From JAOUEA01 sp963734685 (GTDB taxonomy: Bacteria; Actinomycetota; UBA4738; HRBIN12): a stretch of 64,000 nt of DNA. This document shows, in pieces, positions 8,569 through 17,682 of this stretch. A model generated the notes under the pieces. That model was not told the DNA's origin and did not search any database. It was given only the letters and a program-made list of their open reading frames with translations. Positions within the stretch are counted from its first letter, which is position 1. The number at the start of each line of letters is the position of its first letter. Both the position numbers and the translations under genes were made by a program. The stretch lies in NCBI GenBank assembly GCA_963734685.1, contig CAVTIC010000001.1:992001-1056000 (forward strand), in the 5' to 3' direction.

Positions 8569-9527
8569 CTGTCCCTCAGCTTCGGGTTGATGATCTCGTC
8601 GAAGGCGAAGCCGCACATCGTGAAGGCGAGCACGACCAGGGTGATGCACAGCCCCGGCGCGCCGATCCACCACCACGCGCCGAGGGTGGTCGCCCCGGCC
8701 GCGAACGCCTCCTCGAGGATGGTTCCCCACGACGGTCTGGTGGGGTCGCCCAGCCCGAGGAAGGAGAGCGCGGTCTCGGACAGGATCGCGATCGCGATCG
8801 TGAGGATCGTGTTCGCGAAGATCACGGGCATCGCGTTCGGCAGCACGTGCTGCAGGATCATGTGCCGGTTCGGCGCGCCGAGGGCCCGGGCTCGCTCGAT
8901 GTAGGGATGCTCCCGGATCGAGAGCACCTGCGCTCGCACGAGCCGGGCGGTGCCCGGCCACGATGTGAGGCCGATCACGAGGATGATCGCCCCCAGCGAC
9001 TGGCCGATGATCGAGGCCAGCACGATCGCGAGCGCGAGCCAGGGGATCACGAGTCCGAAGTCGGTGACCCGCATCAGGAACTGGTCGATCATGCCTCCGC
9101 GGTAGCCCGCGATGATGCCGATCGCAGCGCCGATCGTCATCGACAGGACGGTGGCGGTCAGGCCGACCAGCAGCGAGATCTTCGAGCCCTGCACGACGAG
9201 CGTGAGCACCGAGATCCCGAAGTCGTCGGTGCCGAAGGGATACTCGCGCGACGGGGGAGCCAGGACGGGACCGCTGACCTTCGACGGGTCGACACCCGAC
9301 GCGTCGGCGAAGACCGCGAAGATGGCCATCGCTGCGAAGCCGATCAGGATCACGAGGCCGGCCATGCCCATCTTGCTCACGCGGTACTGCCGCCAGAACC
9401 GTGACAGGGAGCGCCGGCGCCGCACCCAGCGGATCCTCCGGGGACTGCGGAGCTCGGGCAGGCTCTCAGGCTGCTGGGTGCCGAAGGCGGCCGGGTCACC
9501 TCCCGGTTTGATCGGGGGTGCTTGCAC
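8565..9527 (-). CDS. peptide ABC transporter permease (DppC-like)
   Basis: A 320-residue inner-membrane permease with a basic, cytoplasmic N-terminal stretch (RRIRWVRRRRSLSRFWRQ) before the first helix at about residues 55-75. About six hydrophobic helices follow. The EAA loop that contacts the ATPases reads ERARALGAPNRHMILQHVLPNA. The FGTDDFGISVL motif before the transport domain is typical of DppC. Translation starts at GTG 9527, one base after the dppB-like stop. Confidence 0.92.
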   Translation of the reverse strand: MQAPPIKPGGDPAAFGTQQPESLPELRSPRRIRWVRRRRSLSRFWRQYRVSKMGMAGLVILIGFAAMAIFAVFADASGVDPSKVSGPVLAPPSREYPFGTDDFGISVLTLVVQGSKISLLVGLTATVLSMTIGAAIGIIAGYRGGMIDQFLMRVTDFGLVIPWLALAIVLASIIGQSLGAIILVIGLTSWPGTARLVRAQVLSIREHPYIERARALGAPNRHMILQHVLPNAMPVIFANTILTIAIAILSETALSFLGLGDPTRPSWGTILEEAFAAGATTLGAWWWIGAPGLCITLVVLAFTMCGFAFDEIINPKLRDR

Positions 9528-9528
9528 G

Positions 9529-10515
9529 TCAGGCCTCCCGGACTCTCGGGTCGAAGTAGCCGTAGATGAGATCCGCGATCAGGTTCATGAAGATGACCGC
9601 GGCGCTCGCGAACAGGAAGATCGCTTGGAGCAGGGGGAAGTCCTGGCTCTGGAGCGCTTCGTAGGTCAGGCCCCCGAGTCCTTTGTAGCTGAAGACGACT
9701 TCGACCGTGATGGCGCCACCCAGGACGAAGCCGAACGAGAGGGCGATCAGGCTGATCGTGGGAAGGAGCGCGTTGCGGACGGCGTGCTTGTTCTTGACCA
9801 TCCGCTCTCGGACGCCCTTGGCCCGCGCCGTCTGGATGAACTCCTCGCCGAGCACGTCCAACAACGACGAGCGCATCACCAGGTAGTACTCACCCAGGTA
9901 CGCGAGGGTCAGGGTCAGGGCGGGGAGGAACAGGTGGTTCAGCACGTCGGCGACCGCCGCGAACCCGGTGTAGTCGGCGCCCAAGGTCACCCGGCCGGCG
10001 TTCGGGAACCATCCGAGCCCGACCGAGAACAACATGATCAACAGCATGCCCAGCCAGAACTCCGGCATCGAGTAGAAGACGAGCGACACCCCCATCGAAC
10101 TCCGATCGAACGCCCCGCCTCGCCGCCACCCCGCTCGGATGCCCATCCAGACGCCGATGAGCACCGAGAAGAACGTGGAGACGCCGACCAGCAGGAGCGT
10201 GGGCCACATGAAGGCGAAGAAGACCTCCAGGACCGATCGGCCCGACTGCACCGTCAACGACGTGCCGAAGTCGAGCCGCAGCGTGTCACCGATGTAGTCG
10301 AGGAACTGGCCGGGGAAGACCGGCTTGTCGAGACCGAACTCGCGCAGCAGCTCTTGCTGCTCCTGAGGATCGATCTCCAGCCCGGCGCCCCTGGTGAGGA
10401 ACTTCACGGGATCCGACGGCAGGATCCGGAAGAGGAAGAAGTTGAAGACCAGGACGAAGAACAGCGTGAGGAGCGCCCCGGCCACCTTCCTCAGGATGTA
10501 CCTGCGGCTCCCCAC
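9529..10515 (-). CDS. peptide ABC transporter permease (DppB-like)
   Basis: A 328-residue permease. Features are the N-terminal helix MGSRRYILRKVAGALLTLFF..., an extracytoplasmic loop with the family's LGLDKP-like sequence (EFGLDKPVFPGQF), five further helices, and the EAA loop FIQTARAKGVRERMVKNKH. It pairs with the DppC-like protein to form the membrane channel. It begins 29 bases after the end of the damaged binding-protein gene. Intact, with no frame problems. Confidence 0.93.
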   Translation of the reverse strand: MGSRRYILRKVAGALLTLFFVLVFNFFLFRILPSDPVKFLTRGAGLEIDPQEQQELLREFGLDKPVFPGQFLDYIGDTLRLDFGTSLTVQSGRSVLEVFFAFMWPTLLLVGVSTFFSVLIGVWMGIRAGWRRGGAFDRSSMGVSLVFYSMPEFWLGMLLIMLFSVGLGWFPNAGRVTLGADYTGFAAVADVLNHLFLPALTLTLAYLGEYYLVMRSSLLDVLGEEFIQTARAKGVRERMVKNKHAVRNALLPTISLIALSFGFVLGGAITVEVVFSYKGLGGLTYEALQSQDFPLLQAIFLFASAAVIFMNLIADLIYGYFDPRVREA

Positions 10516-10544
10516 CCCGTGCGTGTCCTTTCCCTGGCCGGTGC

Positions 10545-12397
10545 CTAGGCCTCGTCCTCGGTCTCGCGACGACGACGGACCAACATCACGCCGCCGACGA
10601 CCGCGACGACCGCCACGGCGATCCCGACCCAGACGATCGGCGAGGCTCCGCCGCTGCCGCCCACCGTGCCCGCCGATTCACTCGCGGGTTGGATCGTCGC
10701 GTAGGAGTACGGGGTGTATTGGTAGAGCAGGTTGCCACCCCGACCCTCCGCATCGGGTTCGGGCGATCGCACGAAGCCGGACCAGCGATCGGAACGGTAG
10801 GCCTGCAGGTCGTTGTCGTACCACAGGACGATCTGCGGCACCTCTTCGTAGAAGATCTGCTGCATCTGCTGGATGATCGCCTGCCGCTCCTGCTTGCTGG
10901 AGGTGGTCTGCTGCTCCTCGTACAGCTGGTCGTACTCCTCGTTCGACCAGCAGGTGTCGCTCCACACGAGGCATTGACTCGTCGTGTAGGTCGACAGGAT
11001 GAAGTCGGGGTCGGGGTCGGGTCCCCATCCCCAGGAGTAGATGTCGTAGTCGTTCGCGTACCAGATGTCGGTGATCTTCGCGACGGTCACGGGGGTCGGC
11101 GAGGTGTCGATGCCGATCTGACCGAGCCAGCCGGCGATCAGCTTCGTCGCCTTCACGCGATCGCCGTCGTCGGTCGGCACGTTGAAACGCCACTCAAGGT
11201 TGTCGCCGCTCACCGGGTCGTTGCGAACCCCGTCACCGTCGGTGTCGACGTAGCCGGCGTCCTCGAGCATCTGGTTCGCGGCCTCGAGGTCGAACGGGTA
11301 CGGCTCGGTCGGCTCCCAGTGCCAGGTGACGGCGTCCGGCACCACCATGGTGGTGCCGGGCTCCCCGTAGCCGCGGAGGACACGTTCGACCAGCTGGTCG
11401 CGATCGATCGCCATCGCGACCGCATTGCGCACGGCCGGATCTTTGAAGTACTCGGGACCGGTGCTGGTGGAGTCCGGCGCCGAACATCCGTTCTGCACGA
11501 AGCACATGGTTGAAGCTCAGATGCGAGTACGAGAACGCCGCGCCGACGTTCGTCTCGATGCCCGGCTCGCTCAAGAGCGTCTCGAACAGATCCGCGGGGA
11601 TCATGCTTCGGCGAAGTCGATCGTGCCCTGCTTCAGGGCCTGGACCATCGTCTCCTCGTTCGCGAAGAACTGGTAGATGACCGTGTCGAGCTCCGGCTCG
11701 CCCAGCCAGCTCTCGCCCGGGATGTTCTCCATCGTGACGGACTCCTCGTCCTGGAAATCCGTCACCTGGAACGGTCCGGCCACGACCGGCGTCGACGTTG
11801 ACCTCGGCCTGGCGGATCTCTTCCTTCGTCTCGTACTGGCTCCAGACGTGCTCGGGCACGATGAAGATCCACGGCGGGACGAACGGCGCCGAGGTGGGCT
11901 CGGTCGTCGTCCAGACGAGCGTCGTGTCGTCGGTCGCCTCGATCGAATCGGTGAACGGCAGGTAGTTCGAGTAGGCCGTGAACTCCAGGTCGAGGATCGT
12001 GTTGTACGTGTAGGCGACGTCGTTGGCGGTGATGGGTTCCCCGTCGCTCCACTTCAATCCGTCCCGGATCTTGATCGTGTAGGTGAGCCCGTCGGCGGAG
12101 ATGCCGCCGTTCTCGGCCGAGGGCAGCTCCGTCGCCAGGCCTCCGGGGGCAGCCAGGAGGGTGTCCTGGTCGAAGTTGAACAGCAGCGGGTACTGGAGGC
12201 TGTTGATCTCGTACTCCGAGGTCAGGATCGTGCTTGAAGGGGTTCAACGTGACCGGAGGCTGCGTGTACCCGACGATGAACGTCAGATCCCTCTCGGCAG
12301 CGGGGCTCTCCGACTGTGCCAGCGCCGCCGTCGAGCCGAGCAGGCACAGGAGCACCACCGTCGCGATGGCTGAGCCCCGTCTGCGTGTGGTCCTCAT
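10545..12397 (-). pseudogene. peptide ABC transporter substrate-binding protein, four frameshifts
   Basis: A family 5 extracellular binding protein reads clearly across the whole span only if the frame is changed four times: near 12228-12234 (after TLNPFK), 11786-11789 (after AEVNVD), 11603-11606 (after GTIDFAEA) and 11507-11509 (after HLSFN). Joined, it would be about 617 residues with a signal peptide (ATVVLLCLLGSTAALA), the family core DGLKWSDGEPITANDVAYTY, and a C-terminal helix plus RRRRE tail suggesting a membrane anchor. Three sites fit one extra base, the third fits one missing base. ATG 12397 follows a strong AAGGAGG site. First gene of the dpp-like operon. Either assembly errors or a recently broken gene; no downstream gene is damaged. 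Confidence 0.85.
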
Positions 12398-12437
12398 GTC
12401 GCGCCTCCTTGTCGAACCTCGGGTCGTCTCATCTGTC

Positions 12438-13409
12438 TTACGCACGCGGTGTGACCCCCGGTTGGTCGATCGTCAGCGTCCGGGCGTCGGCGTCCAGGGT
12501 CGCAGCGACCCCGAGCGGGATCGACGCCAGGTGCTTGCCGTGGCCCAGGGGAAGTTTGTACAGCACCGGGACCCCCAGCGGGGCGAGGTGCCGCTCGAAG
12601 GCGTCCTCCAGGGACCTGTCCCTCGGCGTCTCCGGTCGCTCTTCCCGCCACCCGCAGTCCTTCATCTCGCCGATCACCACGCCCGCGACGCCGTCGAGCT
12701 TGCCCGCGAGCCGCAGCTGATCGAGGTGCACCTCGATCACGTAGGTCGGCTCGTGCACCTCCTCGACGAGCAGGATGGCATCGTCGAAGACCGGGTCGAA
12801 CGGGGTGCCGATCAGGTGGACGAACGTGAACAGGTTGCCGCCGACGATCGGGCCGGTGACCGTGCCCGGCGCGATCGCGCGGACGTAGGGGTCGTCGGGG
12901 TCGCGAGGCACCTGGCCGGCGCCGCCCTTCATGAACGCCTCGAGCGCGGAGTCCCAGGTGAACGCCGTGCGCTCGGGGATGCCCATCGAGCCGAGCCCGG
13001 GGCCGTGGAACGTCGAGAGCCCCGTGCGCTGGCGGATCGCGATGTGCAGGTTGGTGATGTCGGAGTAGCCCATGAGCGCCTTGGGGTTCGTGGCGATCAG
13101 GTCGTAGTCGAGGAAGGGCAGGACCTGCATCGCTCCCGTACCACCCCACAGCGCCTGGATCACGTCGACCTCCGGGTCGGCGAACATCGCGTTGAGATCG
13201 GCCGCTCGCTGCTCGGGCGAGCCCGCGACGTAGTCGTCCTGCGCCCAGACCCCGTCGCTCAGCTTCACGCTGAAGCCTCGCTCCTGCCACCATTCGACGG
13301 GACGCTCGATGTCGGAGCGGTTGTAGTACGGACCGCTGGGTGAGCACACGCCGATCGTGCCACCGGCGGGCAGCGGGGCCCCGAACACCGTCGCAGCGAC
13401 GTGTGTCAC
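12438..13409 (-). CDS. S66 family LD-carboxypeptidase
   Basis: A 323-residue serine peptidase of the LdcA/MccF type, which removes the terminal D-Ala from peptidoglycan tetrapeptides or hydrolyses related amides. The N-terminal GGTIGVCSPSGP strand-loop, the nucleophile Ser in LMGYSDIT (about residue 110), and the acid/base pair later (Glu in LLVEEVHEP and His in LGHGKHL) are all present. GTG 13409 is the start. It lies 40 bases upstream of the binding-protein gene on the same strand and ends before it. No signal peptide, so cytoplasmic recycling is likely. Confidence 0.88.
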   Translation of the reverse strand: MTHVAATVFGAPLPAGGTIGVCSPSGPYYNRSDIERPVEWWQERGFSVKLSDGVWAQDDYVAGSPEQRAADLNAMFADPEVDVIQALWGGTGAMQVLPFLDYDLIATNPKALMGYSDITNLHIAIRQRTGLSTFHGPGLGSMGIPERTAFTWDSALEAFMKGGAGQVPRDPDDPYVRAIAPGTVTGPIVGGNLFTFVHLIGTPFDPVFDDAILLVEEVHEPTYVIEVHLDQLRLAGKLDGVAGVVIGEMKDCGWREERPETPRDRSLEDAFERHLAPLGVPVLYKLPLGHGKHLASIPLGVAATLDADARTLTIDQPGVTPRA

Positions 13410-13537
13410 CCGGGCGCGGTCACCCTCGATCGCCGTTCTCGGCCGAACGGATCGATGCTCCGGTCCGCGTGCAGGCGTGTGACGTTCGGTTCCTCCCCCA
13501 CGATGCCGGGGATTATGCAGGAGCCCGGCACTTCGCG

Positions 13538-14899
13538 CTAGTCGAGGTCTCCGGTTCCGTGACCCACGCTCGTGCGGGCGGTCTCGGCCGTCGCCTCGGC
13601 GACGATCCCGGTGATGAACGCGGTCTTGGCATCGGTGTAGCTCAGCGTGTCGTTGGGGTGGGCGGCGGCGAGTCCGCGCTTGAGCTCCTCGTACGCGGCC
13701 GCATCGTCGGGATGTGCGCGGAGCCAGTCGCGGAACACGAGGTGTCGACGCTCCCAGGTCGAGCCGGCCGCGCAGACGTGTACCTGGAAGGCGCGTTCAC
13801 CTTCGACGTCGAGGCTGAAGTACTCGTGGTCGACGTCCCAGGGGTCGAGCACCCAACGGTAGCCGAGGGCACGGATCGGCTCGACATAGGCATCCCGCGG
13901 CACCATCGCGGTGAGCGAGAGCTGGATGTCGATGGTCGGCTTCGCGGCCAGATCCGGGACCGAGGTCGACCCTACGTGGTCGATGCGCGCCACGAGGTTC
14001 GGCGGCAGGGCCGCCACGATGCGGGCCGCCTCGACCTCGAAGCGGTCGGCCCATGCTGGGTCCGGTTCCACGATGCGGTAGTCGCGGCCGCGGCCCACCG
14101 ACTCGCCGGGCTTCGCCCTCGTGCCTCGCAGGCGGGCGAGCAGCACCAGGGCGTCGAAGAGCGACTGCTGTGCCGGGTCGGTGTCCGCGGTCTCCTCCGG
14201 GTGCCACTGCACGCCGACGATCCACGGCTCGAGGGTCGGGTTCGGGCCGTCGACGGCGAGTTCGATCGCCTCGACGAGTCCGTCGGGGCTCCGGCCGGTC
14301 ACGCGCAGCCCGTCACCGACGCGGTCCACGCCCTGGTGGTGATGCGACGAGCACGCGAGGTCGCCCGACTTGGTGATCGCGGCGAGGTACGAGGTCGGCT
14401 CGGGCGTGACCGGATGCAGGGTCTCGCTGCCCTCGACCGGCACCCCGTGCCGCAGCAGGCCGGGCATGTCGGGCAGGTGCTGGTGCAGGGTGCCCCCATA
14501 GGCAACGTTCATGACCTGCATCCCTCGGCAGATGCAGAGCACCGGCACCCGCATCCGCTCGGCAGCGAGCAGCAGTGCGGTCTCGAAGGCGTCGCGGTCG
14601 GGTTCCATGCCGTAGTTGTGCGTCCTGTCGGATTCGGCGCCGTATCGCGACGGGTCCACGTCGCCGCCGCCGACGAGCATCAGGCCGTCGAACGGCCCGA
14701 GGATCTCCTCGGGCTCGCCCGGCTCGCCGGGGGAGACGATCGCGGTCCGCGCGTCGGCACGACGGAGTGCGTCGATGTACGGCGCCGGCACCCCGTATCC
14801 GCCCTGCGGCCAGCGGGCCACCCGATCGTGCGCGAGGCGGTACGCGATGACGGCCACGAGCGGCCGATACCCGCCGTACGCGCCCGAACCACTCGTCAT
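13538..14899 (-). CDS. fusion: peptidase C26 gamma-glutamyl hydrolase + GrpB domain
   Basis: A 453-residue two-domain protein. Residues 1-260 are a C26 class I amidotransferase-like hydrolase of the PuuD type: MLVGGGDVDPSRYG, nucleophile Cys in VLCICRGMQVMN, and His/Glu in GVQWHPEE. Residues 278-430 are a GrpB (UPF0157, nucleotidyltransferase-fold) domain with the motif ARIDHVGSTSVPDLAAKPTI and LRAHPDDAAAYEELKRGLA. The join (GTRAKPGESVGRGRDYRIVEPDP) is continuous, with no stop or restart. C26 enzymes cleave gamma-glutamyl amides, as in putrescine catabolism; GrpB function is poorly defined. ATG 14899 overlaps the stop of the upstream amidotransferase (ATGA). Confidence 0.9.
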   Translation of the reverse strand: MTSGSGAYGGYRPLVAVIAYRLAHDRVARWPQGGYGVPAPYIDALRRADARTAIVSPGEPGEPEEILGPFDGLMLVGGGDVDPSRYGAESDRTHNYGMEPDRDAFETALLLAAERMRVPVLCICRGMQVMNVAYGGTLHQHLPDMPGLLRHGVPVEGSETLHPVTPEPTSYLAAITKSGDLACSSHHHQGVDRVGDGLRVTGRSPDGLVEAIELAVDGPNPTLEPWIVGVQWHPEETADTDPAQQSLFDALVLLARLRGTRAKPGESVGRGRDYRIVEPDPAWADRFEVEAARIVAALPPNLVARIDHVGSTSVPDLAAKPTIDIQLSLTAMVPRDAYVEPIRALGYRWVLDPWDVDHEYFSLDVEGERAFQVHVCAAGSTWERRHLVFRDWLRAHPDDAAAYEELKRGLAAAHPNDTLSYTDAKTAFITGIVAEATAETARTSVGHGTGDLD

Positions 14900-15615
14900 G
14901 CGATCGAGCGGCTGAGCGTCGCGAATCGGGTGAACACCTCGCTGCCTCGATCCTCGTGGGCGGCCAGGTAGCGATCGGCCTCCGCCCGGATCGTGGAGGC
15001 GGACTTCCCCCACGACGACTCGAGCGGACCGTCTTCCCGCTCGAACGCGTCGAGCCACAGGTCCATCTCCGTCCGGATGATCTCGAAGTGGAACTGCACG
15101 CCCCACGTGCGGTCGCCCACGCGATACGCCTGGTTGGTCACGCGGTCCCCGGTCGCAAGCAGGGCGCCGCCTGACGGGACGTCGAACGTGTCCATGTGCC
15201 ACTGGAAGGCCAGGTCGCCGTCGGTGAAGTGCGAGAGCAGAGGGTCGTCGGCCGCAGCAGCGGTGGGATGGATCACCTCGAACCCCACCTCGCGCGCGGG
15301 AGCCTTCATCACGTCCGCGTCGAGCGACCAGGCGAGCAGTTGTGCGCCGAAGCACAGGCCGAGGTACGGCACGCCTCGATCGATCGCCTCGAGCGTGAGT
15401 TCACGGGCATCCTTGATGAACGGTTGCTGGTCGGCGTGTTCGACGTTGTACGAGCTGCCGAAGAGCACCACGCCTCCGATGCCGTCGAGTGACGGGCGGG
15501 GCTCACCGTCGAGCGCTTCCCAGACGACGACAGGAGCCTCGGCCGCCTCCATCGCCGCCGGCGCAACGCCGAACGTCTCCACGGGATCGCACCGCGCGAA
15601 CATGATCGGGTCCAT
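14896..15615 (-). CDS. class I glutamine amidotransferase domain protein
   Basis: A 239-residue stand-alone GATase-1 protein. The catalytic triad is visible: Cys in YLGLCFGAQLLAW (about residue 88), and His and Glu in VQFHFEI. No synthase domain is attached, so it may hydrolyse a gamma-glutamyl amide or serve a partner enzyme. ATG 15615 gives MDPIMFARCDP, a good N-terminal strand. It overlaps the C26-GrpB gene by 4 bases; two amidohydrolases in one operon suggests amide or peptide catabolism. Confidence 0.85.
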   Translation of the reverse strand: MDPIMFARCDPVETFGVAPAAMEAAEAPVVVWEALDGEPRPSLDGIGGVVLFGSSYNVEHADQQPFIKDARELTLEAIDRGVPYLGLCFGAQLLAWSLDADVMKAPAREVGFEVIHPTAAAADDPLLSHFTDGDLAFQWHMDTFDVPSGGALLATGDRVTNQAYRVGDRTWGVQFHFEIIRTEMDLWLDAFEREDGPLESSWGKSASTIRAEADRYLAAHEDRGSEVFTRFATLSRSIA

Positions 15616-15673
15616 GCGGATGAGTGTCGCACACGGCCCGACCGTCGATGCCGGTCGCAGCACCGAGGCTCGG

Positions 15674-17662
15674 TCATCCCTTGGCAGGACCGGACGCCGT
15701 CGACCCGCCGGGCGAGGACGCGCCGAGGGTCGATTCAGCGAGCAGGGTGGCGACGTCGGCCACCCTGGTCTCGGCGCCGGCGTCCTTCGTGGCGTCGTCG
15801 AGCATCACGAGGCAGTAAGGACACGCCACGGCCACCGTGTCTGCTCCCGTAGCAGCGGCTTCGGTGAAGCGCTCGGCGTTGATCGGCGTGCCCCGTGTCT
15901 CTTCCATCCACATGCGGGCGCCTCCCGCCCCGCAGCAGAACGATCGCTCACGGTTCCGTGGCATCTCGACAGTGGAAGCCACGGACGCACCCAGCACCTC
16001 ACGCGGCGCGTCGAACCGACCGTTGTGCCGTCCGAGGTAACAGGGATCGTGCAGCGTGGCCGACGACGTGCCGCCACCGGGCCGCAGTCGCCCGTCGCGG
16101 ATCAGCGAGGACAGCAGCTCCGTGTGGTGCACGATCTCGTAGGTGCCGCCGTAGTCGGGGTATTCGTTCGCGAGCGTGTTGAAGCAGTGGGCGCAGCTCG
16201 CGACGATCTTCGTGACGCCGGCCGAGTTCAGCGTCTCGACGTTCCGCTCGGCGAGCATCTGGAACAGGTACTCGTGACCCATGCGACGGGCGGGGTCCCC
16301 CGTGCACGACTCGCGAGGGCCGAGGATCGCGAAGTCCACGCCGGCAGCCGCGAGGAGCCGGGCGGTCGAGCGCGTCGCCTCCCGGGCACGTTCGTCGAAG
16401 GCGCCCGCGCACCCAACCCAGAAGAGCACCTCGGGCGGCTCGCCGCCCGGTTCGAGCACTCGGACGCCGTCGAGCCCCTCGGTCCACTCCGTGCGCGCGG
16501 ACCGTGGCTGGGCCCACGGGTTCCCGCTCGGTCCCTCGATGCCACGCAGCAGGGCGCCCGCCTCGATCGGGAACCGCGACTCTGCCATGACCAGGTTCCG
16601 TCGCAGGTCGACGATCGTGTCGACGTGCTCGATGTCGACCGGACATTCCCGCACGCACGCGCCGCACGTGACGCAGTCCCACACGACCTCGTCGCTGACC
16701 GCAGCAGGCACGAGCGGCTGCAGCTCGATCTCGCCGGCACCGGCCGCCGCCCTCAGCACCTGCGGAGCCTCGGCGATCACGTGGTCGCGGAGCTGCATGA
16801 TCAGCAGCTTCGGGCTGAGGGGTTTGCCGGTGTTCCAGGCGGGGCACACCTCCTGGCAGCGGCCGCATTCCGTGCAGGAGAACAGATCGAGGACCTGGGT
16901 GCGCGAGAGGTCGCTCGCGGTGGCTGCGCCCAGGCGCATCTCGTCCTCGGCGCCCTCCAGGTCGATCCTCAGAGGTTCCAGCCGGCCGCTCGGGGCGGTC
17001 TTGGCCATCCATACGTTCGGCGCCGCCGTGACGATGTGCATGTGCTTCGAGCCGGGGAGGTAGGCGAGGAACCCGAGCACCAGCAGCAGGTGGGCCCAGA
17101 CCGCCGCCCGCTCGAGGGCCTCGGAGGCGGGCAAGGGTGCCGAGAGCGCGTTCGCGACCGGAGCGGACGAGGGGTGCGGGAACACTCCGAGCGCGATCTG
17201 CGCGGCGTTCCAGAGCAGCAGCGTCGTGACGATGCCGAGGATCCAGAGCAGGATCAGGTCGGCCTCGCGCAGGTGCGAGCCGCGGAAGCGGTCGGGGCGC
17301 TGCACCTTCCTGATCGTGAAGGCGATCGCCACCCCCACGATCACGAGCGTCGCGAACACGTCGACGAGGGTGATGAACCAGGGCGCCTCACTCAGCCACG
17401 GCAGCGCGAGGTCGGGATCGGCGATCGAGAGCGCCGCCTCGACGATCGTCGGGAACAGCACGAGGAATCCCCAGAAGATGAACGCGTGCATCAGGCCGGG
17501 CACGAACTTCTGGAAGAGCTTCCGTTGGCCGAGCACGTGCGTGAGCTCGCGACGGAACCGCGCGGGATCGTCGTAGGTGCGTTCCGCCGGACGTGCGGTC
17601 GCGAGCAGGTCGAGCCGGGGTCGCGCGCGGCGGACCGAGACTGCGGTGGCCAACGCCACCAC
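15674..17662 (-). CDS. membrane Fe-S oxidoreductase partnered with ETF (heterodisulfide-reductase type)
   Basis: A 662-residue protein. The N-terminal third holds about five membrane helices with a haem-b-like membrane module. Two 4Fe-4S motifs follow: CTECGRCQEVCP and CVTCGACVRECP. Two CCG domains then occur (HDPCYLGRHNGRF and RSFCCGAGGARMW; CAHCFN and CPYCL nearby). This architecture is known in proteins thought to take electrons from electron-transfer flavoprotein to menaquinone. It lies 20 bases after etfA on the same strand, supporting that role. GTG 17662 is the first start; CTG 17671 is possible. Confidence 0.9.
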   Translation of the reverse strand: MVALATAVSVRRARPRLDLLATARPAERTYDDPARFRRELTHVLGQRKLFQKFVPGLMHAFIFWGFLVLFPTIVEAALSIADPDLALPWLSEAPWFITLVDVFATLVIVGVAIAFTIRKVQRPDRFRGSHLREADLILLWILGIVTTLLLWNAAQIALGVFPHPSSAPVANALSAPLPASEALERAAVWAHLLLVLGFLAYLPGSKHMHIVTAAPNVWMAKTAPSGRLEPLRIDLEGAEDEMRLGAATASDLSRTQVLDLFSCTECGRCQEVCPAWNTGKPLSPKLLIMQLRDHVIAEAPQVLRAAAGAGEIELQPLVPAAVSDEVVWDCVTCGACVRECPVDIEHVDTIVDLRRNLVMAESRFPIEAGALLRGIEGPSGNPWAQPRSARTEWTEGLDGVRVLEPGGEPPEVLFWVGCAGAFDERAREATRSTARLLAAAGVDFAILGPRESCTGDPARRMGHEYLFQMLAERNVETLNSAGVTKIVASCAHCFNTLANEYPDYGGTYEIVHHTELLSSLIRDGRLRPGGGTSSATLHDPCYLGRHNGRFDAPREVLGASVASTVEMPRNRERSFCCGAGGARMWMEETRGTPINAERFTEAAATGADTVAVACPYCLVMLDDATKDAGAETRVADVATLLAESTLGASSPGGSTASGPAKG

Positions 17663-17682
17663 CGCGATCAGGGCGACGACCG

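Noticed and set aside
10545..12397. Programmed frameshifting in the binding protein
   Set aside because: Four sites with different contexts, both insertion and deletion, no slippery heptamer with a stem and no precedent in this family; errors or decay explain it better.
13410..13537. A gene in the gap between the LD-carboxypeptidase and the C26-GrpB gene
   Set aside because: 128 bases with no start plus ribosome site; probably promoter for the carboxypeptidase.
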